Source: a bacterium (lineage in GTDB: Bacteria > Desulfobacterota > Anaeroferrophillalia > Anaeroferrophillales > Tharpellaceae). Taken from it: a stretch of 7,004 nt of DNA. Location: contig JAOZKP010000150.1 of assembly GCA_029935295.1 (NCBI GenBank), forward strand, positions 1 to 7,004, written 5' to 3'. The translations under genes and the position numbers were made by a program. The number at the start of each line of letters is the position of its first letter. Within the stretch, counting starts at the first letter, position 1. Under the pieces are notes generated by a model. That model made no database searches, had not been told where the DNA came from, and was given only the letters and a program-made list of their open reading frames with translations. This document shows positions 5,901 to 7,004 of the stretch, piece by piece.

Positions 5901-6979
5901 TGATTGGCGATGTTAATGACTTGTCGAGCATGTGGAACCAGACTTAAATTAATCTGGTTGGAAACTGACTTGCCTTTATTATTAAATGCCTTGAAAACGC
6001 CGCTGATTGTTTGGGTATTGTCAGGGTTGAGGGCACATATTTCAGTGTGCCAGGTTCCATCTCCACTGGCAATATGCGGATAATAAAGTTTGCTGGTGGG
6101 TGTAACCGGCGGAGTCGGGCTTTCCGGGTTCCAGCCTGCAATCCGGGCCATCATCCACCAGAATCCCCGACCTTTGAGGACGCAGTTTAAACATTGTGAA
6201 TGAGCGCAGCCACCGCAATTTTTGGTTTCCTGAGCTAAAGTGCTGGTTGGGTGCCCGTTGATCCAGTCGCGGGCCCAGTTGTGACTGTGTCCATTGCTTT
6301 GGTAATCACAACCGTCGTTAGCCATCAGTTGCATATAGTTGATTGTGCCATCAGGATCATAGCTTTCGATGTCTGCAAAATCGAACAGTATCTTATTATT
6401 TGTGCGGCAATAGTTGCGTATGCGCTCATTCATCCGGTGCAGATTTCCGGTACTGCCACTGCCGTCCAGATGGCCGGTCATATAGATAAAGGTGACCTGC
6501 GGATAGCGCATCTCAAGTTGATGCATAGCATTCAAGTAGGCATCAATTCCAGCTGCCGTGTTATCACTGACGCCGCCACACCATGACCACATGACTACAT
6601 TACGGTCGTTGTCGGGATCCTTCAACATGTTTTCTGTAGCTGTTACCCATCGTAAATCACCATTGTGCCCAAGGTCGGAAGCGCCGCTGTTGGCCCAGTA
6701 ATCATTTATAAAAACACCTGATTCGGTATCCCGGCTGGAAATTGTAAAAGAGTATTTTTCCTCATTGGAATTTCGTAAGGCATTTATTCCGGAGATTAAC
6801 TGGCTGCCGTGGGATGTATGTGAATAACCGATGCGGAGATTATTTTTGGCTGCTTGCAGCCAGGTATCAGGAATTCTGTTTATATCGGTGCATTGATGGT
6901 CAATGACGAAGGCACTGGCTATGCTACAACTCAAAAGGGCAATTACAAGGCTTAAAGTTGTAAAAAATATTTTTCTCAT
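2975..6979 (-). CDS. Secreted multidomain protein: SGNH-like domain, four beta repeats, GH114 glycosidase barrel, PD40 propeller
   Basis: A 1334-residue exported protein. I start it at ATG 6979, because GGGAG (6992-6988) lies eight bases upstream; the in-frame TTG at 6994 overlaps that Shine-Dalgarno. Residues 1-23 are a Sec signal peptide ending ASA|FV. Residues 25-284 resemble a secreted SGNH-hydrolase-like family: SHTSHGSQ (53-60), MTGHLDG (167-173), DFADIESYDPDG (200-211), a CxxC-x4-CxxC cluster (255-266) and GFWWMMARIAGW (272-283). Residues 298-702 are four ~101-residue beta-rich repeats. Residues 712-1020 are a TIM barrel of the GH114 (endo-alpha-1,4-polygalactosaminidase) type, with YIDIGQAEDYRDYW (783-796), GFDGVYLDWVEAYD (853-866) and GLAVEDTWF (927-935); by family analogy Asp855 or Asp860 and Glu931 are candidate catalytic acids. 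Residues 1030-1334 contain six PD40/TolB-like propeller blades (FSPDGSFIVF, WSPDGSQLLY and others). It probably acts on an amino-sugar-containing extracellular polysaccharide, but the substrate is not shown. ydbH follows after ten bases. Confidence 0.85.
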   Translation of the reverse strand: MRKIFFTTLSLVIALLSCSIASAFVIDHQCTDINRIPDTWLQAAKNNLRIGYSHTSHGSQLISGINALRNSNEEKYSFTISSRDTESGVFINDYWANSGASDLGHNGDLRWVTATENMLKDPDNDRNVVMWSWCGGVSDNTAAGIDAYLNAMHQLEMRYPQVTFIYMTGHLDGSGSTGNLHRMNERIRNYCRTNNKILFDFADIESYDPDGTINYMQLMANDGCDYQSNGHSHNWARDWINGHPTSTLAQETKNCGGCAHSQCLNCVLKGRGFWWMMARIAGWNPESPTPPVTPTSKLYYPHIASGDGTWHTEICALNPDNTQTISGVFKAFNNKGKSVSNQINLSLVPHARQVINIANQFINPETISYIILECNSEKITGFIKFYIKDVCRVAIPAVTHQNSDSVPITHIASDQNWWSGLSLVNTTLSSKQLTLFFNNGVEKKITLAAGEHRAFSIKSLFDNQPQTSITSALIAGMSGVVGLELFGNGKQLSGILLSDNFASELYFPHIVDDLQWWTGIVAYNPQINESTLTISPFSKTGSPFPVFTAPIAPFSRYVGTVNSLALPPKTAWLKIKGTDKLSGFELFGSKDGQRLGGYSSVGISGANGILANLEKDGWSGIAFVNIETSPVTIQLKAYNNSGELIATESIDLQIYEKKVVIADALFSTDISAATYITYSANHKIVAFQLNNSSNNTMLDALPTLLVPAPGKTATELLAAAQTWMYQIQGLDQDGAVATLAATDYPLFVLEPGHNFSDYPYDTATIVNSLKKTPNGQPRLLLAYIDIGQAEDYRDYWGANWVAPTASKVGSPDFLITIDPDGWSGNYPVAYWRPEWKNLWLGDTGIIATLARYGFDGVYLDWVEAYDDDKVIQAAIRDGVDPQAEMIKFVEAIRVAGRAVSPDFLVIAQNAPYLVDFAPDRYRAAIDGLAVEDTWFHGEGDAEWNDPAAGDLPNLDEDEWSTAGRLHQYEKYLDYGLPVFSVDYCISNKNAAQVYQDAKKSGLRSLVTRVSLSRLTETPPEAIPELKTRADGARQLTFATGTLSYQNPCFSPDGSFIVFTGFENGYNLGPAHIYRLDLNTESQPVKLTCGDYDDVNVPYGCFERSTGRVIFASDREDDNDFWSINPVAGKNKLRRLTSHGELPVWIEPVFSPSKNIVAFESGPQCQGEEQQRSAIYIIDLTTAKVTQMTNFVGTMDDRLPSWSPDGSQLLYQHRNPAITDSLEMWEAWIVPAAGGLGVNLSATISKDQPGGPDTDLSWLANGRYVLSSAPHGGIEHPSIFMLPVAGGRMIRLTNDIEHEDGAPSSSSDSKYVCFESHRTTDENSPSDIWIINNPL
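2978..3892 (-). other. Domain: six-bladed PD40/TolB-like beta-propeller
   Basis: This encodes residues 1030-1334. Six blade motifs can be read: FSPDGSFIVF (1049), GRVIFASDREDDNDFWSIN (1106), FSPSKNIVAFES (1149), WSPDGSQLLYQHR (1201), WLANGRYVLSSA (1257) and SSSDSKYVCFESHR (1303). Each is followed by a strand like HIYRLDL, AIYIIDL, AWIVP, SIFMLP or DIWIINN. The last blade ends at the C-terminus with nothing after it, so the propeller probably binds a ligand or partner and is not a sorting signal. Confidence 0.75.
3920..4846 (-). other. Domain: GH114 (endo-alpha-1,4-polygalactosaminidase-type) TIM barrel
   Basis: This encodes residues 712-1020. The order of motifs fits the GH114/TM1410-like family: WMYQIQGLD near the start, LLAYIDIGQAEDYRDYW, WRPEWKNLWL, YGFDGVYLDWVEAYD, FLVIAQNA, IDGLAVEDTWF and LPVFSVDYC. 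The acidic residues in the GVYLDW and VEDTWF motifs are kept, so the domain looks intact. Family members cleave alpha-1,4-linked galactosamine polymers, but few bacterial ones have been tested. Confidence 0.8.
4874..6088 (-). repeat. Four tandem ~101-residue beta-sandwich-like protein repeats
   Basis: Residues 298-702 of the large secreted protein contain four copies of one module. Each copy opens with a PHIA..WW(S/T)G...N-like segment: YYPHIASGDGTWHTEICALN (299), ITHIASDQNWWSGLSLVN (408), YFPHIVDDLQWWTGIVAYN (506) and ILANLEKDGWSGIAFVN (609). Each closes with a GFELFG-like segment at 380, 481, 582 and 685, a spacing of 101, 101 and 103 residues. The copies are well diverged, so the duplication is old. 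They probably act as spacer or carbohydrate-binding modules between the two putative catalytic domains. Confidence 0.75.
6128..6907 (-). other. Domain: SGNH-hydrolase-like N-terminal region with Cys cluster
   Basis: This encodes residues 25-284 of the large secreted protein. Visible signature stretches are GYSHTSHGSQ, VVMWSWCGG, FIYMTGHLDGSG, LFDFADIESYDPDG and the closing WWMMARIAGW. Ser55 or Ser58 could be a nucleophile, and an Asp/His group near residues 222-233 could complete a triad, but I cannot align it to the SGNH blocks with certainty. I recall this set of motifs from secreted proteins of Bacteroidota and Desulfobacterota. The function is unproven. Confidence 0.5.
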
Positions 6980-6987
6980 GTTAAAAA

Positions 6988-6992
6988 CTCCC
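6988..6992 (-). promoter_or_regulatory. Shine-Dalgarno that decides the start of the large secreted protein
   Basis: GGGAG on the minus strand lies eight bases before ATG 6979. It favours this ATG over the in-frame TTG at 6994, which would place a start codon overlapping the ribosome binding site and add five residues (MGVFN) before a signal peptide that is already complete without them. Confidence 0.7.
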
Positions 6993-7004
6993 AAATTTCA
7001 CTGT

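Noticed and set aside
6182..6217. c-type haem-binding site
   Set aside because: The Cys pairs are not followed directly by His (CGGCAH and CLNCV), so the CxxCH rule is not met.
6251..6586. 111-residue plus-strand frame with hydrophobic stretches
   Set aside because: Antisense to the conserved SGNH-like region; the apparent hydrophobicity comes from reading the complementary strand of Asp/Asn/His-rich codons.

Overview
The window carries three genes, all on the minus strand and probably one transcription unit. Read in the direction of transcription (high to low coordinates) they are: a large secreted multidomain protein with a GH114-type glycosidase domain (6979-2975), a YdbH-family envelope protein (2964-412), and a YnbE-type small lipoprotein (191-1, running off the left edge). 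The order ydbH-ynbE matches the ydbH-ynbE-ydbL operon of Escherichia coli, so a ydbL homologue may lie just beyond position 1, but this cannot be seen here.

The organism is a diderm (Gram-negative) bacterium: YdbH and YnbE bridge inner and outer membranes, and the proteins carry Sec and lipoprotein signals. The 156-bp nested palindrome at 214-369, with GATGGC/GCCATC ends and a GTAAAAA/TTTTTAC core, resembles interspersed repeats I associate with Desulfobacterota (former Deltaproteobacteria). The style of the large protein (repeats of the type PHIA..WW(S/T)G...N) fits the same group. This placement rests on recall and is moderate at best.

Layout. 6980-7004: only the leader and Shine-Dalgarno of the first gene; its promoter lies outside the window. 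6979-2975: 1334-residue secreted protein with signal peptide, an SGNH-hydrolase-like N-terminal domain with a CxxC-x4-CxxC cluster, four tandem ~101-residue beta-rich repeats, a GH114 TIM barrel and a six-bladed PD40/TolB-like propeller. 2974-2965: a 10-bp gap with no clear Shine-Dalgarno. 2964-412: ydbH. 411-192: 220 bp holding the palindromic element and the strong ynbE ribosome binding site. 191-1: ynbE, starting at TTG.

Functionally, YdbH and YnbE are expected to form a periplasm-spanning lipid conduit, by analogy with E. coli. The glycosidase-like fusion protein is exported, and its co-transcription with the lipid-transport pair is the most unusual aspect of the locus. The two points most worth following are the domain architecture of that protein and the palindromic repeat inserted inside the ydbH-ynbE operon.
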